From the NCBI RefSeq assembly GCF_014649115.1, contig NZ_BMSK01000007.1:248525-312524 (forward strand): a DNA stretch of 64,000 bases, given 5' to 3'. The translations under genes were made by a program, and so were the position numbers. The DNA is from Streptomyces eurythermus (GTDB lineage Bacteria > Actinomycetota > Actinomycetes > Streptomycetales > Streptomycetaceae). Under the pieces are notes generated by a model. The model was not told the origin of the DNA. It made no database searches and was given only the letters and a program-made list of their open reading frames with translations. Below, in pieces: positions 22,335-30,889 of this stretch (position 1 is its first letter; each line of letters opens with the position of its first letter).

Positions 22335-23885
22335 GTGAGCCGACCCCGCGTCGTGATCGTCGGCGCCGGTTTCGCCGGGTACCGGGCCGCCCGCACGCTG
22401 GTCCGGCTCACCCGGAACCGCGCGGACATCACGCTCGTCAACCCGACCGACTACTTCCTGTACCTGCCGCTGCTGCCCCAGGTCGCCGCCGGTGTCCTGG
22501 AGGCCCGCCGGGTCACCGTGTCGCTGCCCGGCACGCTGCGCGGGGTGCGGCTCGTCCTCGGCGAGGCCGAGGAGGTCGACCTGGACGGGCAGTCCGTGCG
22601 CTACCGCGACCCCGAGGGCGCCACGGGCCGGGTCGGCTACGAGCGGCTGGTGCTGGCCGTGGGCAGCGTCAACAAGCTGCTGCCCGTCCCCGGCGTCGCC
22701 GAGCACGCGCACGGCTTCCGCGGGCTGCCCGAGGCGCTCTACCTGCGCGACCACGTCACCCGGCAGATGGAGCTGGCCGCCTCCGGTACCCCGCGGGCCG
22801 CCGCCGCCCGCTGCACCTTCGTGGTGGTCGGGGCGGGCTACACCGGCACCGAGGTGGCCGCCCAGTCCCAGCTGCTCACCGACCGGCTGGCGCGCAGACA
22901 GCCGCCGCCCGCCGGCCGGCGCCCCCGCTGGGTCCTGCTGGACCTGGCGCCGCGGGTGCTGCCGGAGCTGGACGAGCGGCTGTCCCGTACCGCCGAGCGG
23001 GTGCTCGGGGCGCGCGGGGTCGAGGTGCGCACGGGCACGTCGGTGCGGGAGGCCACCCGGGACGGGGTGCTGCTCACCGACGGGGAGTTCCTCGCGTCCC
23101 GGACCCTGGTGTGGTGCGTGGGCGTACGGCCCGATCCGCTGGTGGAGGCCCTCGGGCAGCCGCTGGAGCGCGGGCGGCTGATCGTCGACCCGTATCTGCG
23201 GCTGCCCGGCCGGCCCGAGGTGTTCGCCTGCGGGGACGCCGCCGCCGTGCCCGACCCCGGCCGGCCGGGCGAGTTCACGGCCATGACGGCCCAGCACGCC
23301 TGGCGGCAGGGCCGGGTGGCCGCGGAGAACCTGGCCGGCTCGCTCGGGCTCGGCCGGCGCCGGCGCCCCTACCGGCACCGCGACCGGGGGTTCGCCGTCG
23401 ACCTCGGCGGGGCCCGGGCCGCCGCCAACCCGTTCGGCATCCCGCTGTCCGGTCCGGTGGCCGGCGCGGTGACCCGCGGCCACCACCTGGCCGCGCTGCC
23501 CGGCAACCGCGTCCGGGTCGCCGCCGACTGGCTCCTGGACGCCGTACTCCCGCGCCAGGGCGTACAGCTGGGCCTGGTGCGGGCCTGGTCGGTGCCGCTG
23601 GAGACGGCCTCGCCGGAGCTGGCCCGTGTACCGGGCGGCCCGGGGGAACCCGGCACGCCGGGCACACACGACGGACGCCACGGACACGACGGAGACCACG
23701 GACACGACGAAGACCACGGGCACGACGGACATGACGAACACGAACGGGCGGAGGGCGCCGGGGAGGACGAACCCATGACCCACGGCAGCCGCGGTATCCG
23801 GCCGGACGGCCACCCCGCCCCCGCCCCGCACCCCGACAGCCCGGAGACGGCGGGCTCCGCCGACGGCCCCGAGACGGCCGGCTGA
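22335..23885 (+). CDS. Type II NADH dehydrogenase-like FAD oxidoreductase with a His/Asp-rich tail
   Basis: A 516-aa flavoprotein of the NDH-2 family, which passes electrons from NAD(P)H to quinone at the inner face of the membrane without pumping protons. The FAD motif VVIVGAGFAGYRAARTL is at the N terminus, NAD motif VVVGAGYTGTEVAAQ near 160 and FAD-binding VFACGDAAAVPDPGRPGE near 295. Residues about 440-516 are an unusual extension with HDG/HGHD repeats and then Pro/Glu-rich sequence, absent from ordinary NDH-2 proteins. It could bind metal ions (inference). The GTG start has GGAGG 6 nt upstream. Transketolase follows after 58 bp. Confidence 0.9.
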   Translation: MSRPRVVIVGAGFAGYRAARTLVRLTRNRADITLVNPTDYFLYLPLLPQVAAGVLEARRVTVSLPGTLRGVRLVLGEAEEVDLDGQSVRYRDPEGATGRVGYERLVLAVGSVNKLLPVPGVAEHAHGFRGLPEALYLRDHVTRQMELAASGTPRAAAARCTFVVVGAGYTGTEVAAQSQLLTDRLARRQPPPAGRRPRWVLLDLAPRVLPELDERLSRTAERVLGARGVEVRTGTSVREATRDGVLLTDGEFLASRTLVWCVGVRPDPLVEALGQPLERGRLIVDPYLRLPGRPEVFACGDAAAVPDPGRPGEFTAMTAQHAWRQGRVAAENLAGSLGLGRRRRPYRHRDRGFAVDLGGARAAANPFGIPLSGPVAGAVTRGHHLAALPGNRVRVAADWLLDAVLPRQGVQLGLVRAWSVPLETASPELARVPGGPGEPGTPGTHDGRHGHDGDHGHDEDHGHDGHDEHERAEGAGEDEPMTHGSRGIRPDGHPAPAPHPDSPETAGSADGPETAG

Positions 23886-23943
23886 ATCCGCGGACGGACC
23901 GGAGCCGGCCCCCAGCAGACCCGTAAGGAGACCGAGGAGACTC

Positions 23944-25791
23944 ATGAACAACGAAGAACTCGCCGAACTCGGCCAGCAGTTGCGCGTGGACAGCGTGCGG
24001 GCGTCCGCCGCCGCCGGATCGGGACACCCCACGTCCTCGATGTCCGCCGCCGATCTGCTGGCCGTCCTGCTCGCCAACCACCTCCGCTACGACTTCGAGC
24101 GCCCCGAACACCCCGCCAACGACCGCTTCGTGCTGTCCAAGGGACACGCCTCCCCGCTGCTGTACGCCGCGTACAAGGCGGCCGGCGCCATCGAGGACGG
24201 CGAACTGGTCACCTTCCGCAAGCTCGGCAGCCGGCTGGAGGGCCACCCGACGCCCCGCAGGCTGCCCTGGGTGGAGACGGCCACCGGCTCGCTCGGCCAG
24301 GGCCTGCCGGTCGGCGTCGGCATCGCGCTCGCCGGGAAGCGGCTGGACCGCACCGGCTACCGGGTGTGGGTGCTGTGCGGCGACAGCGAGCTGGCGGAGG
24401 GCTCGGTGTGGGAGGCCGCCGAACACGCGGGCTACGAGAACCTGGACAACCTCGTCGTCATCGTGGACGTCAACCGGCTCGGCCAGCGCGGCCCCACCCG
24501 GCACGGCCACGACCTGGACGCCTACGCCCGCCGCTTCCAGGCCTTCGACTGGCACACCATCGAGATCGACGGGCACGACGTCGACAAGATCGACCGGGCC
24601 TACGGGGAGGCGCTGTCCACCGTCGGGCAGCCCACCGTGATCCTCGCCCGCACCCTCAAGGGCAAGGGCGTGGCCGCCGTGGAGGACCGCGAGGGGCTGC
24701 ACGGCAAGCCGCTGCCCGAGGCCGAGGAGGCCATCGCCGAACTCGGCGGGCAGCGTGATCTGCGGGTCCGGGTGAGCGAACCGCAGGTCGCCGCCGCGCT
24801 GCGCTCCCTCACCACCGAGGCGGTCCGGCTGCCGCACTACGAGGTGGGCGAGGAGGCCGCCACCCGGGACGCCTTCGGCAAGGCCCTGGCCGCGCTCGGC
24901 ACCGCGCGCGGCGACGTCGTCGCCCTGGACGGCGAGGTCGGCGACTCCACCCGCACCGAGGAGTTCGCCAAGGAACACCCCGACCGCTACTTCGAGTGCT
25001 ACATCGCCGAGCAGCAGCTCGTCGCCAGCGCGGTCGGCATGGCCACACGGGGCTGGGTGCCGTACGCCGCCACGTTCGCCGCGTTCCTCACCCGCGCCCA
25101 CGACTTCGTGCGCATGGCCTCCATCAGCGGCTCCGGGATCAACCTGGTCGGCTCGCACGCCGGTGTCGCCATCGGCCAGGACGGGCCCTCCCAGATGGGC
25201 CTGGAGGACCTGGCGATGTTCCGGTCCGTGCACGGCTCCACGGTGCTCTACCCGTGCGACGCCAACCAGACGGCCCGGCTGGTCGCGGCCATGGCCGGGC
25301 TGGACGGCATCCGCTACCTGCGCACCTCCCGCGGCAAGACGCCGGTGATCTACGGCCCGGACGAGGAGTTCCCGGTCGGCGGCAGCAAGACGCTGCGCTC
25401 CGGCGACGCCGACCGGCTGACGATCGTCGCGGCCGGGGTCACCGTGCCCGAGGCGCTGACGGCCGCCGACCGGCTCGCCGAGGAGGGCATCGAGGTACGG
25501 GTCGTCGACCTGTACTCGGTCAAGCCCGTCGACGCCGCCACCCTGCGCCGGGCCGCCGAGGAGACCGGCTGCCTGCTCACGGTGGAGGACCACCACCCGG
25601 AGGGCGGCCTCGGGGACGCCGTCGCGGAGGTGTTCGGCGACGGCCGGCCGGCCCCCCGGCTGGTCCGGCTGGCGGTGCGCACCATGCCGGGCTCGGCCGC
25701 CCCGGACGAGCAGCTGCACGCGGCCGGCATCGACTCCGTGGGCATCGCGGCGGCGGCCCGGCTGCTGGTCGAGGAGGCGGTCGTGCGATGA
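23944..25791 (+). CDS. tkt: Transketolase
   Basis: A 615-aa thiamine-diphosphate enzyme that moves two-carbon units between sugar phosphates in the non-oxidative pentose-phosphate pathway. Domain 1 shows AAAGSGHPTSSMSAAD (substrate and cofactor binding), GSLGQGLPVGVGIAL and the ThDP motif GDSELAEGSVWEA with the distal N in VDVNRLGQ. The pyrimidine domain has ECYIAEQQLVASAVGMA with the catalytic glutamate, and the C-terminal domain ends in DHHPEGGLGDAV. It is slightly shorter than the usual 660-700 residues. GAGGAG lies 4 nt before the ATG. Its stop codon overlaps the start of the small ORF leading to the gas-vesicle genes. Confidence 0.93.
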   Translation: MNNEELAELGQQLRVDSVRASAAAGSGHPTSSMSAADLLAVLLANHLRYDFERPEHPANDRFVLSKGHASPLLYAAYKAAGAIEDGELVTFRKLGSRLEGHPTPRRLPWVETATGSLGQGLPVGVGIALAGKRLDRTGYRVWVLCGDSELAEGSVWEAAEHAGYENLDNLVVIVDVNRLGQRGPTRHGHDLDAYARRFQAFDWHTIEIDGHDVDKIDRAYGEALSTVGQPTVILARTLKGKGVAAVEDREGLHGKPLPEAEEAIAELGGQRDLRVRVSEPQVAAALRSLTTEAVRLPHYEVGEEAATRDAFGKALAALGTARGDVVALDGEVGDSTRTEEFAKEHPDRYFECYIAEQQLVASAVGMATRGWVPYAATFAAFLTRAHDFVRMASISGSGINLVGSHAGVAIGQDGPSQMGLEDLAMFRSVHGSTVLYPCDANQTARLVAAMAGLDGIRYLRTSRGKTPVIYGPDEEFPVGGSKTLRSGDADRLTIVAAGVTVPEALTAADRLAEEGIEVRVVDLYSVKPVDAATLRRAAEETGCLLTVEDHHPEGGLGDAVAEVFGDGRPAPRLVRLAVRTMPGSAAPDEQLHAAGIDSVGIAAAARLLVEEAVVR

Positions 25792-25991
25792 GCCGCGGCG
25801 CCGCGCGGACGGCGGGAGTCCGGCGACAGGACCTAGCCTGGAAGCAGGTGGACGATCCGGGGCTCGGCGCCCGCCGGTGGACCCTCGCCGGCGCCGTCGA
25901 GCAGGCCCGTACCGAGCCGTGGGCCGGCCTGCCGCGGCGGGGCCGCTCCCTCGGCCCGGCCCGGCGCCGCCTCGACGACATGCGCTCCTGA
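25788..25991 (+). CDS. Small hypothetical protein between transketolase and gvpO
   Basis: A 67-aa Arg/Ala-rich polypeptide whose ATG overlaps the transketolase TGA (ATGA). I recognise no domain; the middle contains DDPGLGARRWTLAGAVEQAR. The coupled start and position between tkt and gvpO favour a real gene; its short length and biased composition argue caution. It ends 45 bp before gvpO. Confidence 0.5.
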   Translation: MSRGAARTAGVRRQDLAWKQVDDPGLGARRWTLAGAVEQARTEPWAGLPRRGRSLGPARRRLDDMRS

Positions 25992-26036
25992 GGTTTGGCC
26001 AAGGGAGGAACGGCCACACGCAGGGAAGAGGTGGCC

Positions 26037-26435
26037 ATGTCGAACACAAACAGCACACCGAATACACAGAGTTCACGGGAATCACAGAACTCGCACGACA
26101 CGAACGATACGCACGGCACGCACGACTCCGTGCGGAACGAACGGAACCAGAACGACGCGGACGGCCGCCGGCCGACCCCCATGGAGGTACTGCGCCAGGC
26201 GCGCGCCCAGCTCACCGAACTCACCGGGCTCGTCCCCGAGACGGTCTCCTCCTTCGAGCAGACCGAGGACGGCTGGTCCGTCGAGGTCGAGGTGCTGGAA
26301 CTCGCCCGGGTGCCCGACACCATGAGCCTGATGGCGAGCTACCAGGTCGAGCTGGACCCCGAGGGGCAGCTGACCGGATACCGGCGCGTCCGCCGTTACG
26401 AACGCGGCAGGGCCGACGCCCGCGGGGGCCGCTGA
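26037..26435 (+). CDS. gvpO: Gas vesicle protein GvpO
   Basis: A 132-aa GvpO. The conserved domain is residues about 48-122 (EVLRQARAQLTELTGLVPET, GWSVEVEVLELARVPDTMSL, LTGYRRVRRYERGRADAR). In haloarchaea GvpO is needed for vesicle formation and gvpA transcript levels; in Streptomyces it heads the cluster. The first 45 residues are an unusual Asn/Ser/Thr/His/Asp-rich disordered segment encoded by A-ending codons (26037-26160), noticeably less GC-rich than the surroundings. ATG 26037 has GAAGAGG 5 nt upstream; a TTG 42 bp earlier is less likely. Confidence 0.92.
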   Translation: MSNTNSTPNTQSSRESQNSHDTNDTHGTHDSVRNERNQNDADGRRPTPMEVLRQARAQLTELTGLVPETVSSFEQTEDGWSVEVEVLELARVPDTMSLMASYQVELDPEGQLTGYRRVRRYERGRADARGGR

Positions 26436-26500
26436 GCCCACCGCGCGCGCCCTGACCGTCCGTACCGTGCACCTACTAGGCACGAGGAGGAATCGCCGGC

Positions 26501-26923
26501 ATGACTGTTGTTCCGGCACAGCAGACCGGAGGCGGAGGCGGCAGCAGCGGCCTCTACGACGTGCTCGAGCTCGTTCTCGACAGGGGGCTCGTGATCGACG
26601 CGTTCGTCCGCGTCTCCCTGGTCGGGATCGAGATCCTGAAGATCGATGTACGCGTCGTCGTGGCCAGCGTCGACACCTATCTGCGCTTCGCCGAGGCGTG
26701 CAACCGCCTGGACCTGGAGGCGGGTCCGCGCAAGAGCCCCGGTCTGCCCGAGATCGTCGGCGAGGTCACCGAGAAGGGCGCCCGGGGCAAGTCCAAGGGC
26801 GCGCTGTCCGGTGCCGCCCAGACCATATCCGACGCCTTCAACCAGGCCCGTCAGGAAGGGGAGACCGAGTCCCGGCCGCGTGCCCGCAAGGCTCCGTCGC
26901 GCAGTAAGGAGGAGCAGGAGTGA
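26501..26923 (+). CDS. gvpA: Gas vesicle structural protein GvpA
   Basis: A 140-aa homologue of the small hydrophobic protein that forms the ribs of the gas-vesicle shell. The core GLYDVLELVLDRGLVIDAFV followed by RVSLVGIEILKIDVRVVVAS is at residues about 17-57. Compared with the roughly 70-residue archetypal GvpA it has a Gly-rich N-terminal lead and a long charged C-terminal tail, as in other Streptomyces. AGGAGG lies about 10 nt before the ATG. The stop overlaps the gvpF start (GTGA), so the two are translationally coupled. Confidence 0.95.
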   Translation: MTVVPAQQTGGGGGSSGLYDVLELVLDRGLVIDAFVRVSLVGIEILKIDVRVVVASVDTYLRFAEACNRLDLEAGPRKSPGLPEIVGEVTEKGARGKSKGALSGAAQTISDAFNQARQEGETESRPRARKAPSRSKEEQE

Positions 26924-27690
26924 GCACCTACGTCTACGGCATCACCTCCCGGTCGCACCCGGCGCTGCCCGAGGGCATGACCGGGGTGGGGGAGCCCGCC
27001 CGCCCGGTGCGCGTCCTCACGGCCGGTGACCTGGCCGCCGTGGTCAGCGACGCACCCGAGGACCTGCGCCCCAAGCGCCGCGACCTGCTCGCGCACCAGA
27101 ACGTACTCGCCGAGGCCGGGGCCGGCGGCTGTGTGCTGCCCATGCGGTTCGGCAGCGTCGCCACGGACGACGACGCGGTGGTCCAGGTGCTCACCGAGCG
27201 GGCGGACCACTACGCCGAGCGGCTGCGGGAGCTGGACGGCAAGGTCGAGTACAACGTCAAGGCCACCCATGTCGAGGAGGCCGTGCTGCACCTGGTGATG
27301 GCCGAGAACACCGAGGCACGCGCTCTCGCCGAGGCCAACCGCCGCGCCGGCGGAGGCAGCTACGACGACAAGATCCGCCTCGGGGAACTGGTCGCCCATC
27401 TGGTCAAGGCCAAGGAGTCCGACGACGCCGAACAGGTACGGGACCTGCTGGCACCGGCCGCGACCGCGGTCAGCGTGGGCCCCGAGTCCACCGGCTGGCT
27501 GCTGAACGTGTCGTACCTCGTGCCACGCGACTCGGCCGAGCGCTTCCTGGCCTCCGTGGAGGAGGTCCGCCAGAGCCACCCCCACCTGGACCTGCGTGTC
27601 CACGGGCCGCTGCCGCCGTACAGCTTCGTCGACCCCGGCCCGGCCCAGCCCGCCGGCACCACGACCGGCGCGGACGCCGGCGCGCGCTAG
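26920..27690 (+). CDS. gvpF: Gas vesicle protein GvpF (GvpL/F family)
   Basis: A 256-aa GvpL/GvpF family protein, a minor assembly factor that contacts GvpA during vesicle formation. It starts VSTYVYGITSRSHPALP, carries the family core DLLAHQNVLAEAGAGGCVLP followed by MRFGSVATDDDAVVQVL, and ends LRVHGPLPPYSFVDP, the conserved GPWPPYSF-like terminus. A short Thr/Ala-rich tail follows. GTG 26920 overlaps the gvpA stop with AAGGAGGAGC just upstream. A second family member, gvpL, lies 3 kb downstream in the same cluster. Confidence 0.94.
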   Translation: MSTYVYGITSRSHPALPEGMTGVGEPARPVRVLTAGDLAAVVSDAPEDLRPKRRDLLAHQNVLAEAGAGGCVLPMRFGSVATDDDAVVQVLTERADHYAERLRELDGKVEYNVKATHVEEAVLHLVMAENTEARALAEANRRAGGGSYDDKIRLGELVAHLVKAKESDDAEQVRDLLAPAATAVSVGPESTGWLLNVSYLVPRDSAERFLASVEEVRQSHPHLDLRVHGPLPPYSFVDPGPAQPAGTTTGADAGAR

Positions 27691-27719
27691 CGCTCCCGGC
27701 CCGACGGAAGGAGAACACC

Positions 27720-27983
27720 GTGGGACTGATCGGCGAAGTCCTGATGCTGCCGTTCGCCCCCGTGCGCGGCGCCGGCTGGGCCGTCAGGCAGGTGCTCCGC
27801 GAGGCGGAACGGATCTACTACGACCCCGCCACCGTACGGGCCGAGCTCGCCCGCCTCGAAGAGCAGCTGGAGGCGGGCGAGATCACCGAGGAGGAGTTCG
27901 ACCGGCGCGAGGACGAACTGCTCGACCGGCTGGAGACGGCACTGCACTCCGGCGACACGACAGGCGACGGGACGGGACGATGA
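27720..27983 (+). CDS. gvpG: Gas vesicle protein GvpG
   Basis: An 87-aa GvpG. Family features are the N-terminal GLIGEVLMLPFAPVRGAGWA followed by VRQVLREAERIYYDPATVR, and the acidic helix LARLEEQLEAGEITEEEFD. GvpG is a small accessory protein in vesicle assembly. The GTG start has GAAGGAG 6 nt upstream, after a 29-bp gap from gvpF. Its stop overlaps the next start codon (ATGA). Confidence 0.94.
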   Translation: MGLIGEVLMLPFAPVRGAGWAVRQVLREAERIYYDPATVRAELARLEEQLEAGEITEEEFDRREDELLDRLETALHSGDTTGDGTGR

Positions 27984-28603
27984 ACCGAACGGCACTGGGC
28001 CTCGCCGTAGGGGCCGGATATCTGCTGGGCCGCACGAAGAAGCTGAAGATGGCGCTCGCGGTCGGCTCCCTGGTGGCCGGCAAGAAGCTCAACCTCAGCC
28101 CGAAGACGCTCGCGGACCTGGTGAACCAGCAGCTGAAGAGCAACCCGCAGTTCCAGGAGATCGGGGACCAGCTGCGCCAGGATCTGCGGGGCGTCGGCAA
28201 GGCGGCCACCGGTGCGATGGTCGAGCGGCGGATGAGTTCGCTCGCCGACCGGCTGCACAGCCGCACCGACCAGGTGCGCGACCAGTTGTCCGGCGGCTCC
28301 GGCGAGGAGGCCGCCGAAGGGGAAGAGGGCCCGGACAAGGGGTCCGCCGAGAAAGAAGAGGCCCCGGAGAAGGGGTCCGCCGAAGAGGAAGGGGCCTCGG
28401 AGAAGGGGTCCGCCGAGCGGAAGGCCCCCCAGAAGAAGGCTCCCGGGCGGAAGCCGGGCAAGAAGCCTCTGTCCTCCGCCGGCAAGGGAGCGACCAGGAA
28501 GACCGGCGCGGCCGGGAAGGCGGCGGCGAAGCGCACGGCCGGGGCCGGGCAGGCCGCCCGCGGCGCCGCCGGCCGGCACTCGAAGGGCGGCGATGACCGA
28601 TGA
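27980..28603 (+). CDS. gvpY: Gas vesicle accessory protein, GvpY-type
   Basis: A 207-aa protein in the position called gvpY in the Streptomyces cluster gvpOAFGYZJLSK (order recalled from S. coelicolor). Residues 1-30 contain a Gly-rich hydrophobic stretch (LGLAVGAGYLLGRTKKLKMA) that may touch the membrane or shell; about 40-105 are helical. Residues about 110-150 are a repetitive acidic segment (units like EKGSAEEEGAS), and the rest is a Lys/Ala/Gly-rich basic tail resembling nucleic-acid-binding tails. No enzymatic motif is present. Start and stop codons overlap the neighbours by 4 nt each. Function unknown. Confidence 0.82.
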   Translation: MNRTALGLAVGAGYLLGRTKKLKMALAVGSLVAGKKLNLSPKTLADLVNQQLKSNPQFQEIGDQLRQDLRGVGKAATGAMVERRMSSLADRLHSRTDQVRDQLSGGSGEEAAEGEEGPDKGSAEKEEAPEKGSAEEEGASEKGSAERKAPQKKAPGRKPGKKPLSSAGKGATRKTGAAGKAAAKRTAGAGQAARGAAGRHSKGGDDR

Positions 28604-29736
28604 CCGAGACCCTCCGCTCCACGGCCTCCAAGGCCTCGGGCCCGCTGACCGACCTCGCCCACAGCGAGGCCGCCGACCGGCTCAAGGAGGAGGCCCGTGC
28701 CTATCTGACGGCGCAGGCCGAGCGGCTGCTGGCCGGTGCCGGCCGCAAGCTCGGCGAGACCACCGTCCGGCTCAACGACATCGCCGAGGGCAACAGCCCG
28801 GGCTTCGCCAAGCTGGCCCTGGAAGGCGGCCGCAAGCTGGCCGAGGGCAAGGGCCCGCTGCGTTCCGCGCTGGAGCTGGGCGCCTCCCGCGCCAAGGACA
28901 GCGTGGTGGACGCGGTCAGAAGCCTCGGCGGCAGCAAGGGCAAGAAGGGCGGCGCGGGCAGGAAGCCCACCGTCATCATGGAGTCCGTCGACGTCGGCGT
29001 GCCGCTGCGCACCGCGTACGACCAGTGGACGCAGTACCAGAGCTTCAGCACCTTCGCCAAGGGCGTCAAGAGCGCGAGCCGCTCCGACGACACCCACTCC
29101 GACTGGCAGGCGAAGATCTTCTGGTCCTCCCGCAGCTGGAAGGCGCAGACGACCGAGCAGATACCCGACTACCGCATCCAGTGGTCCTCCGAGGGCGCCA
29201 AGGGCACCACCAAGGGCGTGGTCTCCTTCCACCGGCTGGAGGAGAACCTCACCCGGGTGCTGCTGGTCATGGAGTACTACCCGACCGGCCTGTTCGAGAA
29301 GACCGGCAACATCTGGCGTGCCCAGGGCCGCCGGGCCAGGCTGGACCTGAAGAACTTCGCCCGTTTCATCACCCTCAAGGGAGAGGCGGAGGACGCCTGG
29401 CGCGGCGAGATCCGCGACGGCGAGGTGGTGCGCAGCCACGAGGACGCCGTGGCCGAGGAGGAGCGGGACCGGGAGTCCGGGGAGGAGGGCGAGGAGCCCG
29501 AGGAGTCCGCGGACGAGGCCCGGGAGCCCGAGGCCGGGTACGAGGACGAGGAACAGGAAGGGGAAGAGGAAGAGGAAGAGGAGCCCTACGAGGCCGGGTA
29601 CGAGGAGGAGGACGAGGAGCCCGAGGAGCCCGAAGAGGACGAGGAGCCCGAAGAGGGCGAAGAGGGCGCCTACGACGAGTACGACGAGTACGAGGAAGAG
29701 GAACCCGGGCACACCGGGCGCGGGGGTGGTCGATGA
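28600..29736 (+). CDS. gvpZ: Gas vesicle cluster SRPBCC protein, GvpZ-type
   Basis: A 378-aa protein in the gvpZ position. Residues 1-120 are helical and charged. Residues about 127-270 form an SRPBCC/polyketide-cyclase-like domain (TVIMESVDVGVPLRTAYDQW near 127, then KIFWSSRSWKAQTTEQIPDY) that could bind a lipid or other hydrophobic ligand. The last 110 residues are almost entirely Glu/Asp/Tyr/Pro (runs such as EEEEEEEPYEAGYEEEDEEP), a strongly acidic disordered tail. It overlaps its neighbours by ATGA on both sides. Its role in vesicle building is not known to me. Confidence 0.85.
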   Translation: MTETLRSTASKASGPLTDLAHSEAADRLKEEARAYLTAQAERLLAGAGRKLGETTVRLNDIAEGNSPGFAKLALEGGRKLAEGKGPLRSALELGASRAKDSVVDAVRSLGGSKGKKGGAGRKPTVIMESVDVGVPLRTAYDQWTQYQSFSTFAKGVKSASRSDDTHSDWQAKIFWSSRSWKAQTTEQIPDYRIQWSSEGAKGTTKGVVSFHRLEENLTRVLLVMEYYPTGLFEKTGNIWRAQGRRARLDLKNFARFITLKGEAEDAWRGEIRDGEVVRSHEDAVAEEERDRESGEEGEEPEESADEAREPEAGYEDEEQEGEEEEEEEPYEAGYEEEDEEPEEPEEDEEPEEGEEGAYDEYDEYEEEEPGHTGRGGGR

Positions 29737-30068
29737 CGACACCGGGCCGCCTGCCCGAACCGTACGGACAGGCATCGGGGGCCAACCTCGCCGACATCCT
29801 CGAACGGGTGCTCGACAAGGGTGTCGTCATCGCGGGCGACATCAGGATCAACCTGCTCGACATCGAACTGCTCACCGTCAAGCTGCGCCTGATCGTCGCC
29901 TCGGTGGACAAGGCCAAGGAGATGGGGATCGACTGGTGGGAGAGCGATCCCGCCCTGTCCTCCCGGGCCCGCCGCGACGAGCTGGCCCGGGAGAACGCCG
30001 AGCTGCGTGAACGGCTCGCCCGGCTGGAGGAACTGGAGCCGGGCCGCGCCCCGAAGGAGGCCCCATGA
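29733..30068 (+). CDS. gvpJ: Gas vesicle protein GvpJ (GvpA/J family)
   Basis: A 111-aa minor shell protein related to GvpA. The shared core is ANLADILERVLDKGVVIAGD followed by IRINLLDIELLTVKLRLIVA (residues about 17-56). It has IDWW at the position typical of GvpJ and a C-terminal helix ARENAELRERLARLEELE. GvpJ-like proteins sit at vesicle tips or in nucleating complexes. The ATG overlaps the gvpZ stop and its stop overlaps the gvpL start. Confidence 0.93.
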   Translation: MTTPGRLPEPYGQASGANLADILERVLDKGVVIAGDIRINLLDIELLTVKLRLIVASVDKAKEMGIDWWESDPALSSRARRDELARENAELRERLARLEELEPGRAPKEAP

Positions 30069-30889
30069 CCGGACTGCGGTACGTGTACGCCGTCTGCCGT
30101 CCCTTCGGGACGCCGTTGCAGGCCGAGCTGACGGGCGTCGCGGGCGCCCCGGCCGGCCTGCTCCACCACCACGGGCTGGTCGCCGTGGTCAGTACGGTCC
30201 CGGAGGCCGACTTCGGCGAGGAGGCCCTCAAGGCCCACCTGGAGGACCTGGACTGGCTCGCCGCGACCGCCCGGGCCCACCAGGGCGTGGTCGACGCGCT
30301 CACCACGGTCACCACCCCGCTGCCGCTGCGGCTCGCCACCGTCTTCCGGGACGACAGCGCCGTACGCGTCATGATCGAGGCCCGCGAGGACCACTTCCGG
30401 GCCCTGCTCGACCGGCTCGACGGCCGGGTGGAGTGGGGTGTGAAGGTGTACGCCGAGGAGGCGGCCGACGAGCCGGCCGGGTCGGCGCCCGCCGCCCCGG
30501 AGAAGCCCGCGAGCGGCCGCGACTATCTGCGGCAGCGACGCGCGCGCGGTCAGGCGAAGGAGGAGACCTGGCAGCGCGCCGAGCGGTTCGCCCACGCGCT
30601 GCACGAACGCCTTTCGGCACGCGCCGAGGATTTCCGGCTGCACCCTCCGCAGAATTCCGCGCTCTCCCGGGAGTCGGGGCTGAATGTGCTCAACGCGGCC
30701 TATCTGGTACCCCGGGCCCATTCCGAGGAATTCGTGGAACTGGTGGACCACACGAAGGACGAGGAGCCCGGATTCCGGGTGGAACTGACCGGCCCGTGGG
30801 CCGCTTATTCGTTCACAGGAGACACCGGGAACACCGCGGGCACCGGAGACGGCGCAGGCGTCGCGGACGCGGGGGAGGAAGTGTCGTGA
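30065..30889 (+). CDS. gvpL: Gas vesicle protein GvpL (GvpL/F family)
   Basis: A 274-aa GvpL/F family assembly protein, the second in the cluster. It begins LRYVYAVCRPFGTPLQ, has HHHGLVAVVSTVPEADFGEE and TPLPLRLATVFRDDSAVRVM in the core, and ends GFRVELTGPWAAYSFTGD, the conserved GPWPPYSF-like terminus, before a short tail. An insertion around residues 140-170 (Ala/Pro/Glu-rich) lengthens it over the archetype. The ATG at 30065 overlaps the gvpJ stop. By analogy with GvpF it chaperones or docks GvpA; the division of labour between F and L is unknown here. Confidence 0.93.
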   Translation: MTGLRYVYAVCRPFGTPLQAELTGVAGAPAGLLHHHGLVAVVSTVPEADFGEEALKAHLEDLDWLAATARAHQGVVDALTTVTTPLPLRLATVFRDDSAVRVMIEAREDHFRALLDRLDGRVEWGVKVYAEEAADEPAGSAPAAPEKPASGRDYLRQRRARGQAKEETWQRAERFAHALHERLSARAEDFRLHPPQNSALSRESGLNVLNAAYLVPRAHSEEFVELVDHTKDEEPGFRVELTGPWAAYSFTGDTGNTAGTGDGAGVADAGEEVS

